A DNA stretch of 64,000 bases from Rhynchopus sp. YZ270_cl-10 (lineage: Eukaryota > Euglenozoa > Diplonemea > Diplonemida > Diplonemidae), in the NCBI GenBank assembly GCA_964035575.1, contig OZ037893.1, forward strand, positions 496,001 through 560,000. Reading direction: 5' to 3'. Shown here in pieces: positions 29,303-38,983 of the stretch; positions within the stretch are counted from its first letter, which is position 1; each line of letters starts with the position of its first letter. The translations under genes and the position numbers were made by a program. The notes beneath the pieces are model-generated. The model searched no databases. It was not told the origin of the DNA and saw only the letters and a program-made list of their open reading frames with translations.

Positions 29303-31744
29303 TTAGTCGCAATGGAAGGGTCGGTATTGCTTCCGTCGGAGGGGTGATACGGAGGCAGAACGGGACTGGTTCTTGGAGCGGATAGCCTCGGCGGCCTGTT
29401 GTCTGGCCTCTTCCTCTTCGAGAATGGACTGCTCGGTTTCAAGCTTTGTGTTGTCCTCGTCGATCTCATCGGCACTACGCTCCCATGGACGGCTAGGCGG
29501 TAGGGGGGCTGTCAGTATTTTACGCACCCTGTGAAATGAATGCAATGAAATAAGACAGGAAAGGTGTATAAGATGGACCTAAGCCTCTCGTGAGTCACCT
29601 TGGGGGGGGGGAAAAGTTAAGTGAAGTTGATAGTGCAAACGCCTCTATGACGCAGGTTGTCTGGGAATGCAACACTCCGCGGGTTGTCGAACCCCGGAGT
29701 GTTGCATTTGGGGAGTTGCCGTTAAAATGTCAGATGATTTTGTTTGTGCGTAAAGTTGATATTTTTATTACTGCAATACACCCGGGGGGGGGAAAAAAAC
29801 AGACTGTTTTTTTTTTAAATTTGCATACTCTGTCCAGTGGTATTTGCGGTTCTCCGGCTTGACCATCACGTAGCCGTTCTTGTAGAGCGACAGCGCCAGG
29901 TCGTTCCACTCCTTTACCTCGGTCTTGGAGGCTCCTGTGTTAATGTGTTCGGTTTTTTTTTTTTTTTTGAAAACTTTTTGACTATTCCCTTTTTAGGGGA
30001 AGGAGCAAGCGGTCCTGGAAGTTCCAAGAAAAAGGAGTCGTCGACAGGGTTAAAAAAGAGGAAGTTACCTTCCTTACTGGGGGGGGGGCTAATAAAGTAT
30101 ACGGTGCTAATAAAGTATACGGGGGTAATAAAGTATACGGCGCGGAAACCCATTTTGAGCGTGGAAATCTGTGAAATAAAGTATACGGTTTTTGTGTACA
30201 TTTTTCTTACTAAAAAATTTTTTCAGCAAGTTTTGCACAAAAAATCGAAAAATTTTTTTTTTGATTTCGGTGGTCCGGATTCTGTGCGTGCTGTGATGGG
30301 GTCACTTTGTGCTGAGAAACGAGTCTTTTTGACCTATAACGCGTGTATCAGTTTTTACACGATTGGTGCTGATGGGGTTCAGATTTGTGAAAATTTAAGT
30401 CACCAAAAAATTGTTCATTTTTCCACATTGACCCCACCACTGGCTGGGATTGGCCCAAAAATGTCAATGGTGGTGTTTTCGCGAGGTTTCGGCCACTAGA
30501 AACCCCAAAATAACAGTGATTTTTTTTTTTTTTTCCCTTTTCGTTTTTTGGCCATTTAAGCAGTAATTCCCGCCGAATAAAGTATACGTATACTTTAATA
30601 GCTCCCCCCCAGTAACGTGCACACAACTGGCAAAAAGGGGGGGTGACGTCACTCACCTGCATCATCATTGAAATAGCATTGCTTTACCAATGGTACACTC
30701 CAATACTGTTGCCCCGTTTTTTATTTTGAAAACTTGGCACTACTAGTGCAGATGTGATGCATTATCTTTTGTATGAACAATCATCCATCAAAGTGAGAGG
30801 TGGTCTATGTACAGGCCACCTTCTGAAAGGCTACGTTACGCACAGACGGCACACCTCGTCCCTAGATACATCATGAACCCTCTTGCCTTTGAATAGTTGT
30901 TGCTTTTGTTCATACCTGGCTGCGGGATCTCTGTTGGCACGACTGGGACAACAAAGAGACCAATCCTGGGGCCGCAGGTGGCGTCATGCTGAAGGGAGGT
31001 AAGCTCGGCACGCATGACGGAACGCCACTCATCCATGTGTGCTTCGAGGTCTTCGGGGGGGACCATCTCGCCTGAGAAGGGGCAGAGGAAGTGGTTGTCG
31101 CTCTCGGACTTGAAGACGCTGTCGACGAGAAGGTTTGCTGTGGAGGCTTGCTTGACGTAGACAGGCGGCTCTTCTATGCCTTCCATGAGCATGATGCGTG
31201 CCTTGCGCTTCTTTGCCTGCTCACGTCGTTGGCGGCGCAGCTGTGCGGCCTCGTCGTCGTCCTGCTCACTGCTGGACGAGGCTTCGTCCACCGGTGGTGG
31301 TGTTGCGACAGGGTTCGCCTGGTGCCGTTCGTACTCCTCAATGCGTGCGTCCAGACGGTGCAGACGGGGTGGCTGCAGGTTCGACAGCAGGCGCACCCTG
31401 CAGCCTGCATCGCTGACAGGGTCGGGTTGGTAGTCGCCTGTCTGCAGCTCCTCGTGTTCCACAACGAGACGCTCGCTGGTGCGGAGAAGGCGGCGCCAGT
31501 TCGAGCGTTCCTTTGCCTTCGCATCGTTCACTGCAGCTGCAGACGCACCCTTATCACGCGGCTTGCGTGACCCCGCCTTAAGTCGTGTCTGCGACGCACG
31601 TCGCACCATTGTCATCTGCACCCGACTCGCCCCCATCCAGTGCACCGGAACATACTCGTGGTCGTCCCCATCGAGCACCTTGCTCCCAGAGGTGCGTACA
31701 TGTGACCCAGCAGACTCGCTGGTCACACGGCAATTCATTGTCAT
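29303..31744 (-). CDS. Unrecognised three-exon protein
   Basis: 386 aa from exons 30916-31744, 29829-29934 and 29303-29528. Junctions are GTATGA...ACAG and GTATGC...ACAG, and both phases fit exactly (G|GA and GA|G). I do not recognise the family. Exon 1 has a basic N-terminal half, an acidic/Ser patch (DEASSSSEQDDDEAAQLRRQ) followed by a basic helix, and a small unit NHFLCPFSGEMVPPEDLEAH that recalls, only weakly, the Prp21/SF3A1-type word between helices. Exon 2 encodes EVKEWNDLALSLYKNGYVMV, a compact folded-looking piece. The C-terminus has an acidic helix then an Arg/Ser tail (RSKNQSRSASVSPLRRKQ), as in RNA-processing proteins; a splicing link is speculation. Intron 1 (981 bp) contains the element 30077-30612. 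Intron 2 contains A and B repeats. Confidence 0.8.
29563..29601 (-). repeat. Family A repeat with GAGA loop, in an intron
   Basis: GTGTATAAGATGGACCTAAG, CCTCTCGTGAGTCACCTT. In intron 2 of the three-exon gene. Confidence 0.75.
29620..29710 (-). repeat. Family B repeat, full length, in an intron
   Basis: GTGAAGTTGATAGTGCAAAC, GCCTCTATGACGCAGG, then ACACTCCGCGGGTTGTCGAA, CCCCGGAGTGT. As sense RNA the loop reads TTCGACA where other copies have TTCGATA. The stem ACACTCCG/CGGAGTGT is intact. Confidence 0.8.
30077..30612. mobile_element. DNA element with CTGGGGG ends flanked by TA (536 bp), inside an intron
   Basis: Ends CTGGGGGGGGGGCTAATAAA and the inverse TTTAATAGCTCCCCCCCAG, flanked by TA. Three near copies of AATAAAGTATACGG sit at the left end and one at the right. 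The centre (30265-30450) carries the TGGGGTCACTTTG module found in the hAT-like element 6049-6926. It sits in intron 1 of the three-exon gene. Confidence 0.8.
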
Positions 31745-31961
31745 CTTATTTGTGTGTCTTTACGGAATAAAACCGTATGTGTGTTGTGTCTGTGGAAAGG
31801 GAAAAATCATGGAGTAAAGAGCGAACGGAAGTGCACAGCGAATGCGAAGAGGAAAGAGAAGACTGATGAGGAAATTTGAGGAAATGACGGCAAAAGCCAA
31901 AGAAAATCATTCACGATGAATGCGCCTCTCGACATCGACATCGAATCAAAACTGTTATAAC

Positions 31962-32414
31962 TGGTGCTTCCCGGGGGGTATGCATTTCACAAATTTTCAA
32001 TTCAATTCACAACTTTTCACAACTTTTCACCACCCTTCTTCGTTGGTGAAGCTTTTAAATGCCGGCATTTGCATTTCCGGAATCCGTCCGGCCAGTGGTA
32101 GGGTCAATTTGCCGAAATAGACAAGTTCTCGTCATTTCCGCACAGTACACAGTACACAGATACACAGGTACACCACATCACGTTCTATCTTGTGAATCCC
32201 AGCATACCCCTCAATGGGTGGGCCACCACCCAACCCAAAAAAAACCCCCCCAAAAAAAAAAAAATCAATTCACAACTTTTCACAACTTTTCGCACTTTTC
32301 ACAACTGTTCACAATTTTTCACCAGCCTTCACAATTTTATAGCGGTTTTCGTGTTGTGAAAACTTGTCACATTTTGTGAAAATTTGTGAAATGCATACCC
32401 CCCGGGAAGCACCA
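31962..32414. mobile_element. Inverted-repeat DNA element with ATAAC duplication (453 bp)
   Basis: Ends TGGTGCTTCCCGGGGGGTAT and its inverse ATACCCCCCGGGAAGCACCA, extending through GCATTTCACAAATTTTCA. Flanks ATAAC at 31957-31961 and 32415-32419. The inside holds many CACAACTTTT units on both sides and one ATTTCCGGAATCCGTCCGGC word shared with the hAT-like element. No coding frame. Confidence 0.85.
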
Positions 32415-32492
32415 ATAACACTGGATAAAAAAGATGATAAAAGGGGGGGTATTTGTTGTGGAGTTTTTTTTTGCGAGCAAAAAAAAGTAAAA

Positions 32493-32530
32493 CGTGAAAA
32501 TGAATGTGCCTCTCGTGCACACACATAACT
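32493..32530 (-). repeat. Family H hairpin
   Basis: GAAAATGAATGTGCCTCTCG, TGCACACACATAAC. As sense RNA GTGC-ACGAGAG-GCAC is a 4-bp stem with the GAGA loop. Confidence 0.6.
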
Positions 32531-33297
32531 TTAAGAGGGGAAGATGGAGGGGGTCGTGAAAGGGCGGGAAAATAGAAATACAAAAAAGGGGATAAAGAAA
32601 TTTGAATGAACACGAGCACCACATTATCACACTGACATGAGGCATTGTGCACCTTAAATCTACTTCATTGACAGCCATTTGTCTCCTTTTGTTTTCTTGA
32701 GTAGTGATTTGAAACTGGTGGGGAAAACTTAGATTCATATACTTTCAGTTCACATCACAATTAAAAGTATTTGAGAGGGTCAACACATGCACCCTTTCTT
32801 TTTGCTGGAAGACTGAAAAATTGCTGACCAACGACACTCCCAGTCTGTTACTGAGAGGGCGGGGGTAACCACAATAAACCCCCAGATGCAAACACCGCTA
32901 GAGGAAGTATTGAAACACCCCTCGAGTAACTTTTATCACAGTCAATCCCTTCTTTATTAAATCCAGTTTCCTGGTGTAAAATATTTTACTCTTTTTTCGT
33001 TCTGCTTCGAATAATACTCTATTTACAATATGTTCATTTTTTGACAATCTGTGTGGGGGGGAAGGTGGGTGATAAAACAAAAAAAAATCTATGACAAAAA
33101 AAATCCCCTTTCTCTCGATTCATTGTCGGTATCTTACGATGTCAAGCTGTCGACGATGGTGTGCAAAAGGCGCTACCATTTTTGAATATACGAGAATCGT
33201 CATATAAAAATAAAACTCTGTTTTTTTAGATACTGCTTTGCCGAATTACTCCCTACTCATTCTCTCAGGGACACTAATTCGAGCGATCAACAAAAAA

Positions 33298-33378
33298 GTG
33301 AAGTTGATAGTGCAAACGCCTCTGGGACGCAGGCACTGACACTCCGCGGGTTATCGAACCCCGGAGTGTTGCGCTTGG
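33298..33378 (-). repeat. Family B repeat, full length (type copy)
   Basis: GTGAAGTTGATAGTGCAAAC, GCCTCTGGGACGCAGGCACT, GACACTCCGCGGGTTATCGA, ACCCCGGAGTGTT. Sense RNA: ACACTCCG pairs CGGAGTGT around GGGTTCGATAACCC, and the following AGTGC pairs GCACT. The sense end is ACTTCAC then six T. GGTTCGATAACC resembles a Pol III B box. Confidence 0.85.
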
Positions 33379-33591
33379 GAGTGGTTTACAGGGAAGCTGT
33401 AGGCAGGTATACAGTCATTACCCCACCCTGATCGGGAAGGGGGGACAACATGATTTAGAGATTCAAGAAAAGCACGCGTTTTAGCACACAACACTGGGCG
33501 TCTGCTGAATCCGATGAGCGCCGGGGCGCCGACGGAACGGAGGGAGTGCACACGATCCTTCTTCACACAAAAAAAAACTTTCTCTCTTTTT

Positions 33592-33643
33592 TTGAAAACT
33601 TGTTTGTATTAGTGTAGACACCCGAGGATGAGCTCCACTATAC
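33592..33643 (-). repeat. Family D repeat, full length
   Basis: TTGAAAACTTGTTTGTATTA, GTGTAGACACCCGAGGATGA, GCTCCACTATAC. Outer stem TAGTGTAG/CTCCACTA and inner ACACCC/GGATG. Confidence 0.8.
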
Positions 33644-33821
33644 ATTTTTTGTTTTCGTTTCTTTTGACTGAATATCCATCTAAAAAAGGAAGAGTTTTAT
33701 GATAAAGGATCTCTTGTGAGAAAGTCAGAAAAGGGGGAAAACAAAACATTAATTTAAACTATTTCTGCGTTTTATTTCATAGAAATAGAACACAGAAATA
33801 CAGAATTATTTTCAACACATG

Positions 33822-33870
33822 CATTCAATAAATTGAAAGCATAGGTCTAGGGATCAAAAATGTTCCCTTA
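33822..33870 (-). repeat. Family E repeat
   Basis: TTCAATAAATTGAAAGCATA, GGTCTAGGGATCAAAAATGT, TCCC. Five bases shorter in the loop than 4086 and 18850. Confidence 0.7.
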
Positions 33871-34254
33871 AGATTACCATCAAGAAAAGTACATAACCGA
33901 GGAAGTTACCATTTTTCTTGAATCTCGCAGTACAAAGAAAAAAAAGACAGGGTGGTGAGGGGGTCCGTTGGTAAGGTCACGTTGTCGATGTTTTGTTTAA
34001 AAAAAAAAACATCATGTTCCCGCTGCATACATCTCTTGCTTCCAAAACAAAAGATGAAAGGAATTCTACAAATGGCAATACCTTAAGTGTGCACTTGAAA
34101 TGTGTGTCAACCTTTTCATTGACACCCAACAATCTTACGCAATATAATAATTGGATGATCCGAAGTGATCGTCACCGTCACCGTGAGACACACAACCAGG
34201 CTGTGAGAGCTTGTGAGAGCCTGTGAGACGCAACTGAGAGCTACTGAAAAAAAA

Positions 34255-34321
34255 GTGAAGTTGATAGTGCAAACGCCTCTGGGACGCAGGCACTGACACT
34301 CCGCGGGTTATCGAACCCCGG
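34255..34321 (-). repeat. Family B repeat, cut at its distal end
   Basis: Identical to 33298-33360 for about 65 bp, preceded by eight A, then stops at CCCCGG where an A-run begins. The distal arm of the minihelix is missing. Confidence 0.8.
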
Positions 34322-34364
34322 AAAAAAAAATCTCTCCCCGTTCATAGATCACCCAAATAGAAAA

Positions 34365-34450
34365 ATTGACTAGTGTACCTTAGTACATAACCAGTGCATG
34401 GGGTGGACCCCAACCATGCAGTCCTACATCCATTTCGTGGTTTACATTAT
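34365..34450 (-). repeat. Family G repeat
   Basis: ATTGACTAGTGTACCTTAGT, GGGGTGGACCCCAACCATGC, AGTCCTACATCCATTTCGTG, GTTTACAT. The CTCTCGTG loop part is absent. Confidence 0.7.
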
Positions 34451-34639
34451 AATGGAAACGCTTTTTTCTCTTCAGCCATCCCTAACTTTAAAAAAAAACA
34501 ACGAAAAAAAATGTTATGTACAAAAAAACGGCCTTTTTTTGGCTTTCTTTATTGTCATATCCTCCTCCTCCTCTTCTTCTTCCCCAAATAATTTTTAGAA
34601 TATTTGAAAAAGATTTTTTAAAGGTTTTCCTCTTTTACC

Positions 34640-36655
34640 TCAGAAGAGTCTTGGAGAGAGCGGAGGCTTTCTTGCAGACCGAGGGGATGCTGATGAGGGT
34701 ATCTGATTCGCATAGAGCTGGCTTGACAGCTGTTCTGACAGCCGAGGGGTTTCCTCTGCGTTGAGACAGCTAAGAACCGCGGAAAGACGCCCTGAAAGCA
34801 TTGCGTTTGCCAGATCATCCAACGGGTCTAGGGGAACAACATCCTTTAGATCCGCAAGCGACTCCACTATCACACTACCTCCACCACACTCACTCCTACT
34901 AGAAACCTCAGAGGCTGTATCATTCAAATCGACCTCCAACACCCCCTTCTCTGACACCGTATCCCCCGACCCCCTTGATGACGTAGGAGATGCCGAATCC
35001 TCTCCTAACATCGGAGGTGGCACCCCCTGCGGTATCGTCCCTGCTGTGGTCGCAGGGGAAGGAGACTGAAAGGATTGGTCCATCCGGTCTACTAAATCAT
35101 CGATTCCCATTGCATCGACTCCCTGAGACCATACCGTCACCCGACCTCCAGGAGGTGAGGTAGAACGGGGTTCCGAAAGCGAAAGGGAGAGGGGCTCGCT
35201 CTCAGGGGATTGGGGAGGTTCGGAAGGGTCTGAGCCATCGCTGTTGATGGTGGAGTCTGGGTCTCCCATTCCATGGGAAAGAACTTCAGCGAAGGTGGGG
35301 CCGGTTGTATCGCGTGGTGATGCGGGTTGGTCGTTCATGATGAGGGTGGTGACGGCAGAGGCTTCGGTGACTGCTAGCATGGTTCTTAAGTCGTCTTCTT
35401 CTAAAGAGATGGCAGAGCGTGTAGTACGCTCTTCTGAGGTAACCTTTCTGGAGGCATGCCAGTTGGTTGCGTCAAGAAGAACTCTGGTGATTCTGCGCTC
35501 CTCAAGAAATTCTCGGACAAAAGTTTGAATCACAACCGCAGCACGGCCGAGGCGTATCTTCTCTCTCCTAGCACGGCAAATCTCTTGGGTGCGGTGAAGA
35601 ACCGATACAATGCAACGCCGGTATTGGCATTTCCGGACAAATCGTTGGATTGTTTGCACGCTTTTGAGAAGAGCCGTATCGCGCACCTTCTGGTCCACCC
35701 TCTTTATCCAATGCTGGAGAACCAACGCAGCGACGGTTCTTTTATTAAGGTAGCATCTGACTGCCTTTTGCATTGTTTTCACCGCTGCTTTGGTGGCTGC
35801 GAGGTTGCGAGATGCTGCAAAAGAACGGACGTTACGTTGGATAAGCGTTGCCGCTTCATGAAGGGTTTGTTTGTAAAGAAACGCGCGGATGTGACTCTGT
35901 ATGATGATCACTGCGTTGAGTCGCACACAACAACGACTTTGTGCTTGCCAACGACGCACCGCACACTGAATAACATAAGCACTCCTTTCTCTCTGCGCTT
36001 TAACCTGTTGGTAGTAATGAAAATGACGCTGTATGACGATAGCAGCATCCTCACGGATCATCGCACGCCATCTCGCTGCTCCCCTCCGTACCGCACATTG
36101 TATAATAAACGCAGCAGTATGCCTCCCCTTCACCCACCCCCGCACAGCACGTTGTACACAGACTACTGCGCTCCTCCTCGTTGCCACCCCACTCCGTACC
36201 ATACACCCTCTATAAAACGACTGAATTGTAATAGCCATATTCCCTCTCATCGTATTACGGCGACGGACATAGTGTTGAATGGTAGCTGCGCTGTGTTCGC
36301 GTAGAGCGCTCCTTTGCGCAGATTTGGCAGTCTTTAAAGCGGTGTAACGCTGTCTTTGTTGCCAACCACGGATGGTGCGTTGTATTTGAATGGCTGCAGT
36401 GGTTTTATGATCCTTCAGTGCATGAGGCGGTTGGAAGAACAAAGCGACCGCCGCACCCAACAGCATTGCACCAAGCGCGCAAAGGCATGCTGTAGTCCAC
36501 GCAATGTGCACACCCCCCTCCGCTCGCACCAAGGAGGCCGTCAGCGCGTCCAGCTCCGCTCTCTCCGAGGCACTAAAGGTGTCGGAGATCGAAAGGCATT
36601 CTGCAACAGAGGCGATCCATCCTACCACGCCAGGTCCTGTGCATGCACCCTCCAT
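34640..36655 (-). CDS. Membrane-anchored protein with about 13 IQ motifs
   Basis: 671 aa from the Met at 36655. An in-frame Met at 36721 lies in a duplicated non-coding segment, so the later start is preferred. One likely membrane helix at about residues 55-75 (TTACLCALGAMLLGAAVALF). Then 13 IQ motifs spaced 21-26 residues apart over about residues 84-405, for example AIQIQRTIRGWQQRQRYT, MAITIQSFYRGCMVRSGV, FIIQCAVRRGAARW, VIIIQSHIRAFLYKQ, TIQRFVRKCQYRRC, VVIQTFVREFLEERR. IQ motifs bind calmodulin or myosin-type light chains without calcium. The C-terminal 260 residues are acidic, Ser/Pro-rich and likely disordered (SLSLSEPRSTSPPGG; TSSRGSGDTVSEKG). I know no protein of this layout; a calmodulin-loading membrane scaffold is inference. 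Stop TGA, no intron. Confidence 0.85.
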   Translation of the reverse strand: MEGACTGPGVVGWIASVAECLSISDTFSASERAELDALTASLVRAEGGVHIAWTTACLCALGAMLLGAAVALFFQPPHALKDHKTTAAIQIQRTIRGWQQRQRYTALKTAKSAQRSALREHSAATIQHYVRRRNTMRGNMAITIQSFYRGCMVRSGVATRRSAVVCVQRAVRGWVKGRHTAAFIIQCAVRRGAARWRAMIREDAAIVIQRHFHYYQQVKAQRERSAYVIQCAVRRWQAQSRCCVRLNAVIIIQSHIRAFLYKQTLHEAATLIQRNVRSFAASRNLAATKAAVKTMQKAVRCYLNKRTVAALVLQHWIKRVDQKVRDTALLKSVQTIQRFVRKCQYRRCIVSVLHRTQEICRARREKIRLGRAAVVIQTFVREFLEERRITRVLLDATNWHASRKVTSEERTTRSAISLEEDDLRTMLAVTEASAVTTLIMNDQPASPRDTTGPTFAEVLSHGMGDPDSTINSDGSDPSEPPQSPESEPLSLSLSEPRSTSPPGGRVTVWSQGVDAMGIDDLVDRMDQSFQSPSPATTAGTIPQGVPPPMLGEDSASPTSSRGSGDTVSEKGVLEVDLNDTASEVSSRSECGGGSVIVESLADLKDVVPLDPLDDLANAMLSGRLSAVLSCLNAEETPRLSEQLSSQLYANQIPSSASPRSARKPPLSPRLF

Positions 36656-37588
36656 TGGTGTTGTGTAGTCTGGAGGGGGGGAGTGGAGTGAAGGGTTGGG
36701 GGGATGTGAACGGTGATTCAAATTGGTTGGCGGAGATGATCGATGTGGGATATGGTGTGGTGGGGTGAATGAAGTCTGTAATGCTCTTAAATGTTCTACA
36801 CTGTATGTGCACTACACTGATGCATTTGAAGAGTCTGATGGCCTTACGGCAACCTATCTTGAAGAGGAAGAGGGAGGTATGTGAACGGTGATTCAACTCG
36901 GTTGACGGAGGTGATCGATGTGGGATAGGAGAAATCGTGTGATGTGTTTAATCTGGACCCGCATGCTTGACCTTGTTGCCATTTAACGAACCCAAACCCC
37001 CTTTGGTCGTCAGGGGAAAGGGTATAGGCAGCAGATCTGATCAGCGTGTCTGCTTGTTTCAAAAATGGAGAGGTTTTTTGGTGTAAAAATGAAATTCGGT
37101 TCAGTGGGGTCATTTTGGAAAAATCGGCTTTCCCTCAAGGACAAAATTCTTTTTTAATTTCATTTGAAAATTTCCATTGAATCAATGAAATAAAAAGGAG
37201 GAAAAAAAATACTGCGTTATCTTTTTTCGGTTCACTATATACAGTACAAAAAAAATTAACTGTCAGCTGTAATGGTCAGCTGTTTTCTTGCGGCTCTTCT
37301 CCTCTTCCCCCAACCCCTTTCCCCATTTCCATACAAAAAAAAATAATCACCCCCCCCCTCCCCCCTCCCCCTTCTCATCCAAGCAGAATAAAAATAAATG
37401 CTGCTGTTTTTTTGTGTTTCTACAAAAAAAAAAATCGGATTTTTTTCCAGCTTTGATAACAAGATGAACTGAAAGAGCCGTTCCATCACCACCCCAAAAA
37501 ATCAGGATATTTTTTTTTTGAAAAGGATTATTACATCGATCTCAATCCCCCTTCCCTCCCTCCCCTCTCCTCCCACCCTTTTTCCTCT
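36656..37588. other. Intergenic region between the LRR kinase and the IQ gene
   Basis: Contains the duplicated segment above; otherwise AT-rich, with C-runs at 37351-37370 and a weak family A-like word (AAGATGAACTGAAAG) near 37461. No gene seen. Confidence 0.6.
36698..36932. repeat. Tandem-type duplication of a 55-bp segment upstream of the IQ gene
   Basis: 36703-36757 (GGGATGTGAACGGTGATTCA ... GATCGATGTGGGATA) recurs at 36875-36929 (GGTATGTGAACGGTGATTCA ... GATCGATGTGGGATA) with about six differences. The spacing is about 172 bp. The first copy touches the 5' leader of the IQ gene. Confidence 0.8.
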
Positions 37589-38983
37589 TCAAGCTATCGC
37601 TTTGTTGTAATGCACTACTTCTTCGAACGATGTGAATCCCCCAAATATGCATTTTTCGACAAGCTGCTCAAGATGTCTTCCTATCTCCCCGTCACAAGCA
37701 CTACACCATCCGCGAAGGTCATCAATCAATACTCCATAGGCCCGCAGCTCCACCGCCTCCATCAACCCTGCAATATTTTCCCCATCCTCTGATTCCCCTT
37801 TGGTGAACCAGGAGGCACCAAAATCGCTGAGCTTCACTGTATACTTTCCTTCTATTGCGACAAAGAGAATGTTATGGGCGTACAGATCACCATGAGCTAC
37901 TCCCATAGAGTGAAGATAGGTCATTGCGCGCGCAACAGCTAAGGCAACTTCGACGATAAGGTGTTTTGTGTAGTGTACGTTCGGGGATTTGACATCGCGA
38001 ACGGAGGTGCTCATGTTGGGTGGACGACCTAGCGGCGAAGCGTCCTGGAGATATTGCATGACAAGCCTAGAAGGATCTTCCAACACCCCGACAGAGGTGA
38101 TCAAATCATCATGACGGAGGGTACGCAACACTGCCACTTCGCTGGTAGAATATCCATCTGAGCTCTTCTTTTTGTAAACCTTAACTGCAACAGGAGATCC
38201 CTGGTATGTCCCCAAACTAACCTGCCCTGAAGCTCCACTCCCAAGCGTTTTACCGCTAATAGAGACATCACCCTTCGGCAGCACATCGATCACCTCTTTG
38301 TTAACAGTCTGTCGTGCAATAGGTGTTGCACCACAGCCAATCCATTTCAACCTAGGGAGGGTTAACACTGTGTTCAACCCTTTAGCGTTGAGCTTTGGGT
38401 TTGCTGCAATGCGAAGAAGTTCTAATGAGCGTGGGAGGGGAGGGAGGGCGGAAAGATCGTTGTGGCTGAGCATGACTTTACGGAGTGCCGGGAGATGATC
38501 GAGATTGGTTATTATTGTCAAAAGGTTGTCGGTTAACACCAAAGAGACTAGACTCCGAGGAAAGATTGCTGCATCTACATGAGTCAAACTACAGCTTCGT
38601 AAACCCAAAAAAGCAAGCTGGGGCAGAGCGGAGAAACTGTTTTGCAACTCCCCCAAAGGGTTGTACCCGAGAAGCAGGGTGCGTAAGGAGGCAGATTCAA
38701 TGTGTGGCAACGTTGTGAACCCATTTTCACCCAGGTCCAATACCTTAAGCTCTTTAAATTCCCCAACCATTTGCAAATTTTGAATCCCCCCAGGGGATTT
38801 ATTACAGGCAGCCAAATTCATTTGTGTAGTTCCCAACGCATACGTCGCTAGATCGCATCGCAACTCATCGTCAACACCTCCACCACGTGACCGTGCCGTA
38901 TCTGATGCAAAAACCATCTTAAATGCAAGGACAAGGAAAAACGGTGCTGTTAGCAGCATCATTATTCTAGTAGCGAGACCCAT
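37589..38983 (-). CDS. Leucine-rich repeat protein kinase with N-terminal signal sequence
   Basis: 464 aa. Hydrophobic start MGLATRIMMLLTAPFFLVLA looks like a signal peptide or anchor. Residues 76-215 hold about six LRRs (LKVLDLGENGFTTLP, LRTLLLGYNPLGEL, LVSLVLTDNLLTII, LRKVMLSHNDLSALP). Residues 240-464 are a kinase: Gly loop GSGASGQV 248-255, Lys268 in VAVKVYKK, catalytic HGDLYAHN 364-371 (Gly replaces Arg of HRD; Asp and Asn kept), DFG 387-389. The activation loop is very short and no APE is seen; the word VELRAYGVLIDDL follows soon after. From memory this HGDLYAHN/ERIEVRAFG layout is a known LRR-kinase type seen in bacteria and some eukaryotes, so transfer is possible. There is no second membrane helix between LRRs and kinase, so it is not receptor-like; both domains would be on one side of the membrane. 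Single exon. Confidence 0.87.
   Translation of the reverse strand: MGLATRIMMLLTAPFFLVLAFKMVFASDTARSRGGGVDDELRCDLATYALGTTQMNLAACNKSPGGIQNLQMVGEFKELKVLDLGENGFTTLPHIESASLRTLLLGYNPLGELQNSFSALPQLAFLGLRSCSLTHVDAAIFPRSLVSLVLTDNLLTIITNLDHLPALRKVMLSHNDLSALPPLPRSLELLRIAANPKLNAKGLNTVLTLPRLKWIGCGATPIARQTVNKEVIDVLPKGDVSISGKTLGSGASGQVSLGTYQGSPVAVKVYKKKSSDGYSTSEVAVLRTLRHDDLITSVGVLEDPSRLVMQYLQDASPLGRPPNMSTSVRDVKSPNVHYTKHLIVEVALAVARAMTYLHSMGVAHGDLYAHNILFVAIEGKYTVKLSDFGASWFTKGESEDGENIAGLMEAVELRAYGVLIDDLRGWCSACDGEIGRHLEQLVEKCIFGGFTSFEEVVHYNKAIA

Larger units (their letters stand above)
31745..34639. other. Intergenic region with the 453-bp element and B, D, E, G, H repeats
   Basis: No coding sequence supported. 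Holds the element 31962-32414, H (32493-32530), B (33298-33378), D (33592-33643), E (33822-33870), B (34255-34321) and G (34365-34450). Confidence 0.65.

Noticed and set aside
33298-33378. A complete tRNA gene
   Set aside because: Only the acceptor-like stem and T-arm are present. There is no D-arm or anticodon arm between them.
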